A DNA stretch of 64,000 nt from Spirosoma sp. KCTC 42546 (GCF_006965485.1 NZ_CP041360.1:6986501-7050500); one strand, 5' to 3'. Counted from the first letter of the stretch, positions 8,941 to 17,838 are shown. A program made the numbers and translations. The notes: generated by a model from the sequence alone, not told the origin.

Positions 8941-10257
8941 TTGTCTACTACGCTCCCCGCCGTTTCCCGGCGAACTGAAATCCTTGCCGGTATTTCTACT
9001 TTTCTGGCAACGATGTACATTATTGTTGTCAATCCGGCTATTCTGAGTCAGGCCGGGCTACCGTTCAGTGGTGTATTGACCGCTACGGTGCTACTATCGT
9101 TTTTTTGCAGTCTGATGATGGGCTTATACGCCCGCAATCCGATTGTCGTAGCGCCGGGAATGGGGCTGAATGCCTTCTTCACCTTCACTGCCGTTAAAGG
9201 CATGGGCATACAGCCCGAAGTGGCCCTCGGCGCGGTGTTCTGGGCGGGTGTCTTATTTCTATTACTGTCTGTTCTGAACATCCGCTCGGCAATTGTCAAA
9301 GCAATTCCGCTGCCGTTACGTTATGCGGTTTCAGCAGGTATTGGGTTATTTATCACACTAATTGGTTTCGAAAACGCGAAGTTTATTATAGCGAATCCCG
9401 CTACATTGGTCAGCATTGCCCATTTTAATGACCCGATTGTACTAACGTTCATCTTCGGTTTACTGCTGACCAGCATCCTGGTGGTGCGCGATGTGCCGGG
9501 AGCCATTATTATTGGCATCATCCTGACAACGTTGGCTGCCTGGCCCATCGGTCGCTACTGGGGGGATGCAGAGGCTATTAATTTCGGGCAGAAAACGCTG
9601 GTCAATTTTCAGGGACTTTGGGCTGCGCCTGATTTCTCCTTGCTTGGTAAGCTAGACCTGATGGGTTCACTATCCTGGTCGCTCTGGCCGGTCATTTTTG
9701 CTTTTGCTTTCACGGATTTGTTCGATAGCCTGTCTACGTTTGTCGGTGTGGCCGAAGCGGGTGGTTTGCAGGATACAGATGGCAATCCACACAATCTGAA
9801 TCGTTCCCTATTAACCGATGCTGTATCGACTACCTTAGCCGGTTTGTTGGGTACCAGTCCCGGTACGGCTTACATTGAATCGGCGGTGGGGATTGCGCAG
9901 GGTGGGCGAACAGGCCTGACAGCCATCGTAGCGGGTTGTTGCTTTCTGCCGTTTCTGTTTCTATCTCCCTTATTATCGGTCATTCCGGCCATTGCCACCG
10001 CTCCGGCTCTGGTGCTGGTTGGTGCGTTTATGATGAAGCCCATAACCCGCATCAATTGGGGTCAGTTAGACGATGCACTTCCGGCTTTTCTAGCTCTTGT
10101 TCTCATTCCGTTCAGTTATTCCATCACGCAGGGACTTATTTGGGGCTTTTTATCGTGGACAGTTATAAAAGTGGCCGTCGGCAAAAGTCGCGAAGTATCA
10201 TTGGGGTTGTGGATTGTCGATGTGTTTTGCGTTCTGGCGCTAACGAGCGGGCATTGA
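8941..10257 (+). CDS. NCS2-family purine/nucleobase permease (AzgA/PbuG-like)
   Basis: 438 residues with about 12-14 membrane segments. Family motifs: RTEILAGISTFLATMYIIVVNP at the N-terminus, VAPGMGLNAFF, GIGLFITLIGFENA, FTDLFDSLSTFVG and GTSPGTAYIES. The AzgA-like branch of NCS2 takes up hypoxanthine, guanine and adenine by proton symport. The start is TTG at 8941, because no ATG occurs before residue 25, inside the first membrane segment; no clear ribosome site is seen since the preceding hairpin abuts it. The next gene but one is a nucleosidase that releases adenine, which would suit such a transporter. Confidence 0.88.
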   Translation: MSTTLPAVSRRTEILAGISTFLATMYIIVVNPAILSQAGLPFSGVLTATVLLSFFCSLMMGLYARNPIVVAPGMGLNAFFTFTAVKGMGIQPEVALGAVFWAGVLFLLLSVLNIRSAIVKAIPLPLRYAVSAGIGLFITLIGFENAKFIIANPATLVSIAHFNDPIVLTFIFGLLLTSILVVRDVPGAIIIGIILTTLAAWPIGRYWGDAEAINFGQKTLVNFQGLWAAPDFSLLGKLDLMGSLSWSLWPVIFAFAFTDLFDSLSTFVGVAEAGGLQDTDGNPHNLNRSLLTDAVSTTLAGLLGTSPGTAYIESAVGIAQGGRTGLTAIVAGCCFLPFLFLSPLLSVIPAIATAPALVLVGAFMMKPITRINWGQLDDALPAFLALVLIPFSYSITQGLIWGFLSWTVIKVAVGKSREVSLGLWIVDVFCVLALTSGH

Positions 10258-10301
10258 GCAATAAACCCTTTTGTCCACAGAGCGGTCTGCGAAGCTACCA
10301 G

Positions 10302-10418
10302 TGGTGTCAGTTTCTTAAAACTGACAGCGATAGGTTTCTCAAAACCTACCGTGTCAGGCTTGATATTATAACTCGGTTTTGAGAAACCTCGCTTGTCAGT
10401 TTTAAGAAACTGACACCA
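10302..10418. repeat. Long nested inverted repeat downstream of the permease gene
   Basis: Perfect 25-bp arms 10302-10326 and 10394-10418; each arm is itself partly palindromic (GTCAGTTT..AAACTGAC). Inner arms 10333-10346 and 10374-10387 also pair. Likely terminator or cruciform. Confidence 0.65.
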
Positions 10419-10535
10419 CAATAAGCATAATAATGGCCAACCAACTCTTTTAATCTGGCAGCTCAGGTAGCCTCACCGAACAAAAATGCCAGAGCAAGTT
10501 GAATGATGACTAACAGTTTTTACCAAAATACTCTA

Positions 10536-11357
10536 ATGAAGAAAACAATTCTATTTCTCCTTTTTCTCTCCCATTTTACGTTTGCTCAGCGCTATAAACC
10601 CAAGAATATCACCGGTTTATTGGGTGCCTTTGGCGCTGAAGTAGCCTTAGTCAAAGAATCATTGAAAAAGCCCAAAACCGTTGTAGTCGATGGCGTTGCA
10701 TTCACAACCGGGCGCATTGGAAACCAGAAAGTTGTTGTGGCCGAGACGGGCATCGGCAAAGTCAATGCCGCTATGACAACGGCGTTAATGCTCGATCATT
10801 TCCGCCCCCAGCGTATCTTGTTCACCGGCATTGCAGGCGGTACAAATCCGGATTTACAACCCGGCGACATTGTTATTTCGGGCCGAACAGCGCATCATGA
10901 CTATGGCTCTATTACAGACAAAAACACACCGACGAAACAGACCCGAAACGCAATTACCAAAGAGTTTAATCCCGTTTACTTCCCCGCCGATTCAACGTTA
11001 ATGCGGCTAGCCGAAACCGTTGTTAAAAACGTTCCACTAGAAGGTATTCCACTGGCATCGGGGGGCGTGTCAGACAGACCGGTTAAGGTGATGACGGGCA
11101 CCGTCGTGACGGGCGATGTCTTTGTAGCGTCGGCCGAAAAAGGGAAAAGTCTCCGCGCTGATTTTGGAGCCGACGCAACTGAAATGGAAGGAGCCGCCAT
11201 TGCGCAGGTTTGCTACCAGATTCAGGTGCCACTCCTGATTATTCGCAGCCTCAGCGACCGGGCCGATGCCGAAGCGCACATTGCCTACGACAAGTTTTAC
11301 CCGACTGCCGCCCGCAATTCAGCCAAACTAGTTATTGCACTGGTGAAGGCCTTGTAG
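10536..11357 (+). CDS. 5'-methylthioadenosine/S-adenosylhomocysteine nucleosidase family protein, exported
   Basis: 273 residues from MKKTILFLLFL, which begins a signal peptide (cleavage after FTFA); an ATG 33 bp upstream would bury it. The rest is a PNP-fold nucleosidase: GLLGAFGAEV with the purine-side Glu, VVVAETGIGKVNAA, ILFTGIAGGTN, ATEMEGAA (ribose-binding Glu) and IIRSLSDRAD (catalytic Asp). The family cleaves MTA or SAH to adenine plus thioribose or ribosylhomocysteine and is usually cytosolic, so the signal peptide is notable and suggests periplasmic salvage of nucleosides. Confidence 0.85.
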   Translation: MKKTILFLLFLSHFTFAQRYKPKNITGLLGAFGAEVALVKESLKKPKTVVVDGVAFTTGRIGNQKVVVAETGIGKVNAAMTTALMLDHFRPQRILFTGIAGGTNPDLQPGDIVISGRTAHHDYGSITDKNTPTKQTRNAITKEFNPVYFPADSTLMRLAETVVKNVPLEGIPLASGGVSDRPVKVMTGTVVTGDVFVASAEKGKSLRADFGADATEMEGAAIAQVCYQIQVPLLIIRSLSDRADAEAHIAYDKFYPTAARNSAKLVIALVKAL

Positions 11358-11447
11358 CCACCGCTCCCTCAGAAAGGTTACCTTTTGTTGGGAACAGACA
11401 ACTTTTCATTCATATTTGAGTAGCATAGACCTTCGCCAAGCTCACGT

Positions 11448-12530
11448 ATGAAATACATAGTCGTGTTACTCATAGTGGTTGCATTTCCCTCGGCTCTTTT
11501 CAGCCAGCCATTAAAGCCGGGGTTTGATAAAGCGGAATACATCGAACTGCTCAAGGTATCGGCCCAGTTTGGCGATTCGACCTATGTCAGTGCATTTCCT
11601 GTCCCTCAACGCTACAAACTTGCCTATCGATCTCCGGTTGTTGGACTGGATAACCGCTGGGATTTATGGACAGATAAGCAATCGGGAGCAGTGCTGAGCA
11701 TTCGGGGAACAACCGCGAATAGTGTAAGCTGGCTGGGTAATTTTTATGCTGCGATGGTTCCAGCCAAAGGCGAGTTGCAACTCAACGCCACCGAAAAATT
11801 CCCCTATGAGCTGGCTTCCGACCCCAAAGCGGCCGTTCACGTGGGCTGGCTGGTGAGTATGGCTTATTTGAGTAAGGATATTCTGCCCAAACTAGATTCC
11901 TGCTACAAGGCTGGCATTAAAGATATACTGATTATGGGCCACAGTCAGGGGGGAGCCATTGCTTTCCTGCTAACCTCTTACCTTAAAAGCTTACAGAAGC
12001 AGACCAAGCTCCCCGCCGACATTCGGTTCAAAACCTATTGTAGTGCAGGGCCAAAACCGGGTAACCTGTATTATGCCTATGCCTACGAGGCCGACACACA
12101 AATTGGCTGGGCCTATAATGTTGTTAACTCCGCCGATTGGGTACCCGAAGTTCCATTCTCGATTCAAACGGTTAACGATGTAAACACAACAAATCCGTTC
12201 AGCGGTGCCCCGGCCATGATCAAAAAACAGAAGCTGCCGCAGCGCATCGTCCTCAAATATGTCTATAATCAACTGAGTAAGCCAGCACTCAAGGCGCAGA
12301 AAAATTACCAGAAATATTTAGGAAAGTTTGCGTCTAAAAGCGTAGTCAAGAACTTAAATAGCTATGTTCCATCTAGTTATTACAACAGTAGTGATTATGT
12401 CAGAACCGGCCCCACCATCGTTCTCCTGGCCGACAGCACGTATTTTCAAAACTATCCAGAGAGTAAGGAAAAGATCTTTACCCATCACTTCCATCCGCCT
12501 TATTTATACCTGGCGGAGAAGTTGCCTTAG
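11448..12530 (+). CDS. Class 3-type lipase family protein, exported
   Basis: 360 residues. A signal peptide (MKYIVVLLIVVAFPSALFS) is followed by an alpha/beta-hydrolase domain: AVLSIRGTTANS (oxyanion strand) and IMGHSQGGAIAF, the GxSxG nucleophile elbow, with SYLKSLQ after it and a CSAGPKPGN strand typical of fungal-type class 3 lipases. A conserved Asp-containing NSADWVP segment could supply the acid. Predicted esterase/lipase of the periplasm or outside the cell; the natural substrate is unknown. Confidence 0.82.
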   Translation: MKYIVVLLIVVAFPSALFSQPLKPGFDKAEYIELLKVSAQFGDSTYVSAFPVPQRYKLAYRSPVVGLDNRWDLWTDKQSGAVLSIRGTTANSVSWLGNFYAAMVPAKGELQLNATEKFPYELASDPKAAVHVGWLVSMAYLSKDILPKLDSCYKAGIKDILIMGHSQGGAIAFLLTSYLKSLQKQTKLPADIRFKTYCSAGPKPGNLYYAYAYEADTQIGWAYNVVNSADWVPEVPFSIQTVNDVNTTNPFSGAPAMIKKQKLPQRIVLKYVYNQLSKPALKAQKNYQKYLGKFASKSVVKNLNSYVPSSYYNSSDYVRTGPTIVLLADSTYFQNYPESKEKIFTHHFHPPYLYLAEKLP

Positions 12531-12531
12531 A

Positions 12532-12610
12532 GGTGTAGCGACAACAATATGCCGCAGCCGCGGACGGTCGCGACGGCGAATCGTAAAAATCGTCACGACT
12601 TAGCGCTAGC
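12532..12610 (+). repeat. Dispersed GC-rich intergenic repeat, copy 1
   Basis: A unit of about 75 bp whose core, ACGGTCGCGACGGCGAATCG and flanks at 12551-12600, reappears in inverted orientation at 32582-32655 with about five differences. Both copies lie between genes. This resembles a REP-like dispersed repeat; no ORF is involved. Confidence 0.7.
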
Positions 12611-12694
12611 TAAAAAATTTCAGACCCAATAACGTACAGTTAACAATAGATACCCATTCGTCTCACGCTAGGAGCGTTTTAAGCGACACATATA

Positions 12695-13006
12695 TTATTT
12701 TTTTCGTTTGAGAATAGCCTGCGTACCCAGAATTAATTTACCCATGTTTGCTTTACTGTTAGCTAAGATCACGCAGCCATTACCCAACTCAGGAAAAGCC
12801 GAAATATGGGTGGTAAACCCAGGTGTACTGCCATTATGCTGAATATCCCGATAGGAGCCCGTAGTGCGTACACCCCATCCAAGGCCGATGTCGTTACGCG
12901 TGGGCTGATGCGTTAAGCGTATAGTCGGGTCTTTTTCCGTAATCTGGGCTTGGAGGTAGCGCATCATATCGGCTAAATCGGAGTGAAGATCGAACCGGCA
13001 ACTCAT
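12695..13006 (-). pseudogene. C-terminal remnant of a serine hydrolase (beta-lactamase/class C family)
   Basis: About 100 codons resembling only the C-terminus of beta-lactamase-related serine hydrolases: DLADMMRYLQAQ, IGLGWGV, HNGSTPGFTTHISAFPE (the third, KTG/HxG-type active-site motif region) and GCVILANSKAN. The SxxK and YxN parts are absent. The homology stops abruptly at about 13006, where a different remnant begins on the other strand, so this is a deletion remnant rather than a small protein. Confidence 0.75.
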
Positions 13007-13017
13007 TGGCCGATATA

Positions 13018-13119
13018 CGCCCCCCTAAATTTGTTAATTCGATTCTGCAAGACAAAACAGGCAAGTTTTGGTTTGGCACAAGAGATCGTATGCTACGTAT
13101 AGTAATTGACAGTTATTAA
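13018..13119 (+). pseudogene. Remnant of a two-component regulator propeller (Reg_prop) repeat
   Basis: The plus strand reads SILQDKTGKFWFGTRDRMLR before a stop. This is the signature of the beta-propeller repeats found in sensor regions of Bacteroidetes hybrid two-component systems. Only about one blade is left. It abuts the serine-hydrolase remnant, marking a recombination scar. Confidence 0.5.
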
Positions 13120-13221
13120 AGTAAGCCGTTCAATTAAACAGCCTATTTAAGGAGTAGATATTTTCAAGCTCCTTTGTCTCACAGAGGAGCCTTCTTCTGA
13201 GAATATAAGCACAGAGGTGAT

Positions 13222-14181
13222 TTAGCCTAATTTTGCATACTGTTTGGGCTTTTGACCCAGATACTTCAAAAAGACCCGCGTAAAATGGCTCAGGTTTTCA
13301 AAGCCCAGTCGATACCCCGTTTCCGACACCGATAGTTTCGCTTCCCGCAGCAGTCGGGCCGCTTCTTGCATGCGCACTGTCTGATAATACGCGTAGAGGC
13401 TCAAGCCGAAAACCTGTCGAAACAATCGTCGCAGTTTACTCTCGCTCATGCCCGCCACCGAGGCTAGTTGAGGAATGCTTGGTGCCTGACGTAAATCCCT
13501 TGTCAACTCATCCCGTACCATAAATAGCCTCTTACCCTCATCCTCTCGAAGCGAATAAACCGCTTTGGTGTCGCGTTGTAACAACTCACTCATAAACTGA
13601 TAGACCAACTCCTGGCCTTTGACGGTTACGTAAAAAGCGAACAGCGGGTCCGTCTCGGGACGGGCCAGCAGATCGGCGGCAATCTGTTGAACAGCCAGCG
13701 ACCCCATCTCTTCGTAGAGATACGATTGACGACCACTCAGCAGGGCTTGCACCAGCGGTTTTTGGACTTGATGCCCCAGGAGTTGCCTTAGCAAGGTCAC
13801 GTTGATGCCGACGATGATGGTGTAAATTGGCGTACCGGCGGGGAAGGAGACGGCTAAGTCCAGATCGCTCGAACTCACCTGCACGGCTGGGCGCATTGGA
13901 GTCGCGGGTGGAGTAGAGGGGCGCACCAGGTTGCGAAAACTAAACGTAATCATCGGCTGATCGCTCGGTTCGGCCCGACGACGCAGCTCAACATCCCGGC
14001 TAAGGATGTAGCGGTGCAACATGACAAACAGCAGCGGACTCAGCGCGAACCGCTGGATGGTACCCGTGCCCAAAGCAGGTGGAAATACCATTTCTATGTG
14101 GTCGGTGCTGGTCAAGTGACCATCTTCCGACAGCACATCAATCCGCCCGGCCGTTCCTGAGGAATCAATTACTAACTGCAT
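13222..14181 (-). CDS. AraC-family transcriptional regulator
   Basis: 319 residues; the C-terminal AraC DNA-binding domain lies at about 215-319 with two helix-turn-helix units (IPQLASVAGMSESKLRRLFRQVFG and LSVSETGYRLGFENLSHFTRVFLKYLGQKPKQY). The N-terminal part is a poorly conserved ligand-sensing domain without clear family. It is divergent from the DUF1772 gene with a 117-bp gap, so that gene and the following DUF2141 gene are the likeliest targets. Confidence 0.9.
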   Translation of the reverse strand: MQLVIDSSGTAGRIDVLSEDGHLTSTDHIEMVFPPALGTGTIQRFALSPLLFVMLHRYILSRDVELRRRAEPSDQPMITFSFRNLVRPSTPPATPMRPAVQVSSSDLDLAVSFPAGTPIYTIIVGINVTLLRQLLGHQVQKPLVQALLSGRQSYLYEEMGSLAVQQIAADLLARPETDPLFAFYVTVKGQELVYQFMSELLQRDTKAVYSLREDEGKRLFMVRDELTRDLRQAPSIPQLASVAGMSESKLRRLFRQVFGLSLYAYYQTVRMQEAARLLREAKLSVSETGYRLGFENLSHFTRVFLKYLGQKPKQYAKLG

Positions 14182-14298
14182 CTGACTGAATACGACTATT
14201 TATTGGCTAAACGTAGGTATTTTCTCTAACCAATGAGCAAGACCTTTGTCAAGTTGAAACGGAACGACTAATGAAATGCGGTTCCTAAACACTACCAC

Positions 14299-14757
14299 AT
14301 GATACTTAAATGCTTTGAACTCCTCAATCTAGTCCTGTCGGCTTTAGTGGGCGGCATGTACTGGGGGCCTTATCTGGCGCTGAGCCGCTCGTTAAACACT
14401 TTTGAGCCGGAGACGTTTCTGACCATCACCCACCGGCTCAACCAGAACATGGCGGGCCTGATGACGTACCTGACCCCGCTGGGGCTACTCTCTACCCTGC
14501 CCACTCTGTACCTGTCGTTCGGTAGGCAACAGCCTACTTTCTGGCTCACATTGGCGGGCTTCATCTGCTTTCTGGCCGCGCTCCTCGTCACGGTATGGAT
14601 CGAGGTACCTATTGTGATGCAGATTGTCAGCTGGGACCCCTCGGCCCTACCCGCTAATTGGACGCATCTGCGCGACCGGTGGGTGAACTTTCACTGGATT
14701 CGAGTAATGGGAGGACTCGTCGGGTTGGCATTCCTAACTGCCGGTGCCATTTTCTAA
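14299..14757 (+). CDS. DUF1772-like membrane protein
   Basis: 152 residues with four hydrophobic segments (about 8-28, 50-70, 78-100, 130-150) and the family's C-terminal NWTHLRDRWVNFHWIRV segment before the last helix, the usual DUF1772 organisation. Function unknown; members are often beside oxidoreductases and regulators. A second copy of the C-terminal third of this family sits 450 bp downstream as a fragment (15209-15361). Confidence 0.75.
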   Translation: MILKCFELLNLVLSALVGGMYWGPYLALSRSLNTFEPETFLTITHRLNQNMAGLMTYLTPLGLLSTLPTLYLSFGRQQPTFWLTLAGFICFLAALLVTVWIEVPIVMQIVSWDPSALPANWTHLRDRWVNFHWIRVMGGLVGLAFLTAGAIF

Positions 14758-14829
14758 TCAGCCAATACTTCATTAGCCCTTAATCACAACCCATTGAGGC
14801 AATTCCCGGCTGAAACTAAGCTAAACACG

Positions 14830-15255
14830 ATGAAAACAATCTTAATCGCGATAGTATCGCTTGCTCTGTGGGCAACACCTGCTTACACACAAGGTGCACT
14901 AACGGTCAACGTAACCGGCTTTAAAAACGAGAAGGGCCAGTGTACGATCTGGCTCTTCAACTCAGCGGACGGATTTCCCTCCAACCACAAAAAGGCCCTG
15001 CGCTATGTAGAGGCACCAATCAATGGGCTAAGCAGTCTGGTTGTGTTCAATCAATTGCCCACCGGTCACTATGCCTTAGCCGTGGTGTACGACCAGAATG
15101 GTAACCATCAACTCAATTACAATCTGTTTCACATCCCTAAAGAGGCTTACGGAATCTCCAACGACGCCTGCGGGGGCTTGGATGGTCCGCCGACGTTTGA
15201 GCAAGACGTGGACTCTGACTGTTCATCCGATCAACTGGGAAGCGTTGCGGGATAA
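14830..15255 (+). CDS. DUF2141 exported protein with aberrant C-terminus
   Basis: 141 residues from the ATG that opens a signal peptide (MKTILIAIVSLALWATPAYT). The body is DUF2141: LTVNVTGFKNEKGQCTIWLFN, YALAVVYDQNGNHQLNYN and IPKEAYGISNDACGGLDGPPTFEQ. The family normally continues with a beta-strand ending; here the last 16 residues (DVDSDCSSDQLGSVAG) are out-of-frame reading of a DUF1772 tail, so the gene lost its own 3' end in a deletion. It may still fold, but is best called truncated. Confidence 0.7.
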   Translation: MKTILIAIVSLALWATPAYTQGALTVNVTGFKNEKGQCTIWLFNSADGFPSNHKKALRYVEAPINGLSSLVVFNQLPTGHYALAVVYDQNGNHQLNYNLFHIPKEAYGISNDACGGLDGPPTFEQDVDSDCSSDQLGSVAG

Positions 15256-15361
15256 GTGGGTTTACTTCACGGTCGTACGAATGGCGACAGGCCTGGTGGC
15301 GTTTGCCTTATTGAGTGCTGCCTTTCTGCGAATTGTCAGGCCGACGCCCACTCTAGAATAA
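15209..15361 (+). pseudogene. C-terminal fragment of a DUF1772 gene
   Basis: In the +1-shifted frame relative to the DUF2141 gene the sequence reads HPINWEALRDKWVYFTVVRM followed by a last membrane helix. It matches NWTHLRDRWVNFHWIRV of the intact DUF1772 protein upstream. Only about 50 codons remain, joined to the truncated DUF2141 gene. Confidence 0.7.
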
Positions 15362-15677
15362 GAAAGGAGCTCGGCAACTGGACGCTAACCAGCGCTTATT
15401 TTGCCTGATACCAAGTAGTTTCACTGAAGCTAACTGCGTTCTGGTCCTCAGCAAACGGACGATCTTGGCCACCATTATGTTATAAGTGGAAAGTGTTTCT
15501 TCAAACGCCCCATTTATGGAGCAAATACATGAATGCTTCTTCGTCTCACATGGGAGTAATACATGATACAGATATATTCCGAAGATATCCTGCTTTGACT
15601 AAACATAGAGGCTATGGCTGTTGCAAAAGTCAGGACTCTCCCGTTTAATGATACACTTATAAAAATTTTCATTCTGG
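15362..15677. other. 316-bp intergenic region without recognisable gene
   Basis: No coding similarity, strong hairpin or repeat was recognised. It should contain the promoter of the outer-membrane protein gene starting at 15678. Confidence 0.4.
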
Positions 15678-16363
15678 ATGAAACTAAAACTCTGCCTGCT
15701 TGCAATTGGTGGCTTATTGAGTTCTCAAGCCCTGCTTGCTCAAGTCCAGTTGGGGGACAAAGCGGGAGTAAACTTAGCCACCCTTAAGTTTGATAACCCC
15801 ACCTTAAACGCCACTCAGCAGGCTCGTACCGATTTTCAGGGAGGTTTTTTTTAGATGTGCCTATAACGTCTAGTTTCTCCTTGCAGCCTGCCTTACTGAT
15901 TAGTACCAAAGGAACTCAGATCAATACGTTCGCTATCGATAGCAGCCGAAACCCGATTGCTACACCCATTACCAACTCGATTAAACTGCTCTATGTCGAG
16001 TTACCCGTACTCGCCCTGTTTCGCTTTGACGTCAGTTCATCCTTGCGCTTTTATGGGGGATTAGGGCCCTACCTGGGCGTGGGCTTAGGTGGCCGGATCA
16101 GCTCCAGCTATGTGCCTTTAGGCGAGCGCGAAATTGTATTCGGATCGGGGGGCGTGGGCAGTAATAGCTTTAGGCGATTTGATTATGGAGTAAGTGGTGC
16201 TGCGGGTATCGAATGGCATCGATTGATCATGGGGGTTACCTATGGCTATGGGCTAGCTGATTTGGGAAGCGCCCTGGCCAAATCGTATCATCGTCCGGTC
16301 GGTCTAAGTGTGGGTTTTTGGTTGAGTCGACGCTCTTCCAATGGGGGTTCAGAAACTCGTTGA
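15678..16363 (+). pseudogene. Outer-membrane beta-barrel protein, frameshifted in a T8 tract
   Basis: A signal peptide (MKLKLCLLAIGGLLSSQALLA) and QLGDKAGVNLATLKF begin in one frame and hit TAG at 15852-15854 inside GGTTTTTTTTAG. Adding one T joins it to LDVPITSSFSLQPALLIST, LLYVELPVLALFRF, LRFYGGLGPYLGVGLGG and YGVSGAAGIEWHRLIMGVTYGYG in the next frame, giving 228 residues of a typical PorT/OmpW-like Bacteroidetes outer-membrane barrel. Either a sequencing error, true inactivation or homopolymer-based switching. The second half alone could start at GTG 15857, but would lack a signal peptide. Confidence 0.75.
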
Positions 16364-16461
16364 TTGACAGTTCATATCTGCTGTGTTTGGGCTGGTTTTA
16401 CCTGTTCACACTTCTAAAACGGACCATCTGCTATCGATTTAGTGTACCTAGAAATCTACGG

Positions 16462-16496
16462 ATATCTGCCCAGTCGGCGTACCACTGGGCAGATAT
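16462..16496 (+). terminator. Perfect 13-bp hairpin after the outer-membrane protein gene
   Basis: ATATCTGCCCAGT (16462-16474) and ACTGGGCAGATAT (16484-16496) with a 9-base loop. It lies about 100 bp after the stop. The remainder of 16364-16694 holds nothing recognisable. Confidence 0.6.
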
Positions 16497-16694
16497 TAAA
16501 ACCAGCGTTCTATGAGAGGCTAGTTTTTACTATCTGTCCAACACGATCGGGAGCATAAGGAACAAAGTGAACGGGTTTAACTGGTCAAACCGTCTTAAAA
16601 GTAGAATAGCCCATAGACCTAAGACTTAGAAAATCACCAGGGCTGCCAAACAAACTAGATATAGTACTGTATTAGTGCTAGTCCCCGTGCGTAA

Positions 16695-17573
16695 ATGATA
16701 CTGACGATAACTGGTTATTCGACTGCTCTATTTTCAACTTGGTATTTCGTTGAAGAGCTACGACTATTACTCGACGCGGGCGATGGCATTGCCCCCACAC
16801 TCTTACAGAAATCTCGCAAGATTGACCATATTTTCCTGTCCCACGCTGACCGCGACCACGTAACAGGACTGTTACGCTTGAATGAACTAAACGCCCGCGA
16901 GGGCTTTCCATCCGTTTATTATCCAACCGATGCGGTGTCTATTTCAGCCCTAGAAACCTTTTCAAAACAATTTGATGGGCGAGTCAAAAAAACGGTATGG
17001 CACCCGATGGGTGATCAGCAACACATTCAGCTTCGTAAAGACTTATTTGTGCAATCGGCCCGGAACAATCACGTACTCAACGCACAACCACATGAAGTAA
17101 AAAGCTTGGGCTATCAGATTTACCACACAAAAAATAAGCTTAAATCAGATTTCGTCGACCTGTCAGGGGAAGCGTTGCGGCAGTTAGCGGAGAAGTTTGG
17201 GCGGGAAACTCTTACGGATGAAGTCAGGACAAACTTACTAGCGTATTCAGGCGACACACCCGCCGAAAACTTTGATCAGTGGAATAACACGCAGATCTTG
17301 ATCCACGAAGCGACCTTCCTGACCCGTGCCGAATTTTCTACATTAGAAACGAACCGGAATCAACACAGCACGCTGGAAGATGTTTTGGCGGCTGTTGCTG
17401 ATCTTAACATTAAAACGCTGATTCTGGGTCATTTCTCGTCGCGGTATTCTGCGGAAAAAATAGACGAGGCCATTCGTCGTTTCTGCACCGCCTTTCACGT
17501 AACCATTCCGGTTCATCGGCTTCTACCGGGTCAAACGCATTGGGATATTTTACGAAGCGATCCGATTAACTAA
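16695..17573 (+). CDS. Metallo-beta-lactamase-fold hydrolase (RNase Z-like)
   Basis: 292 residues. The metal site appears as IFLSHADRDHVTGL (the HxDxDH variant of the HxHxDH motif also used by ComEC-type members), LLAYSGDTPAENF with the bridging Asp, LIHEATFL, and LILGHFSSRYS near the C-terminus, the order found in RNase Z and related phosphodiesterases. Missing is the long exosite arm of true tRNase Z, and a separate rnz gene may exist elsewhere, so the call is limited to an RNase Z-like hydrolase. Monocistronic; followed by a structured region. Confidence 0.8.
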   Translation: MILTITGYSTALFSTWYFVEELRLLLDAGDGIAPTLLQKSRKIDHIFLSHADRDHVTGLLRLNELNAREGFPSVYYPTDAVSISALETFSKQFDGRVKKTVWHPMGDQQHIQLRKDLFVQSARNNHVLNAQPHEVKSLGYQIYHTKNKLKSDFVDLSGEALRQLAEKFGRETLTDEVRTNLLAYSGDTPAENFDQWNNTQILIHEATFLTRAEFSTLETNRNQHSTLEDVLAAVADLNIKTLILGHFSSRYSAEKIDEAIRRFCTAFHVTIPVHRLLPGQTHWDILRSDPIN

Positions 17574-17633
17574 ATGGGCTAATTATTGGGCCATTGTAGC
17601 CATACTGACCGATGGCTAATTGATAAAAAAGCC

Positions 17634-17716
17634 ACGCTCCCCGGTTGGGCCAGGCCGTGAAGCGGTCACGGATCGATAATCAGCGATTAGCATCTCGCGG
17701 AATGGAGCGTTTTTGT
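17634..17716 (+). ncRNA. Compact multi-stem element ending in a T-run (terminator or small RNA)
   Basis: Outer stem ACGCTCC (17634-17640) with GGAGCGT (17704-17710), followed directly by TTTTTG. Inside are a hairpin CCGTGA (17655-17660)/TCACGG (17666-17671) and a weaker ATCG/CGAT stem. The arrangement could be an elaborate rho-independent terminator or an independent small RNA. The rest of 17574-17838 holds no gene. Confidence 0.4.
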
Positions 17717-17838
17717 GTGACGCTGTTTAATAACTGTCCAACGCCATCAGTATCATACGGAGATTCTTTTTTAGTTAACCTTACAAAACTTGAGGTGATC
17801 TACAATTGCGTTATGATATGTGCCTGATAATTAATTAT

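Noticed and set aside
12695..13006. A small intact serine hydrolase
   Set aside because: SxxK and YxN motifs are missing and homology begins mid-domain.
16695..17573. Loss of the metal site because HADRDH lacks the second His
   Set aside because: The HxDxDH variant is used by active relatives such as ComEC, so inactivity cannot be inferred.
17645..17827. 60-codon plus-strand frame after the metallo-beta-lactamase-fold gene
   Set aside because: Overlaps the structured element and has no recognisable features.
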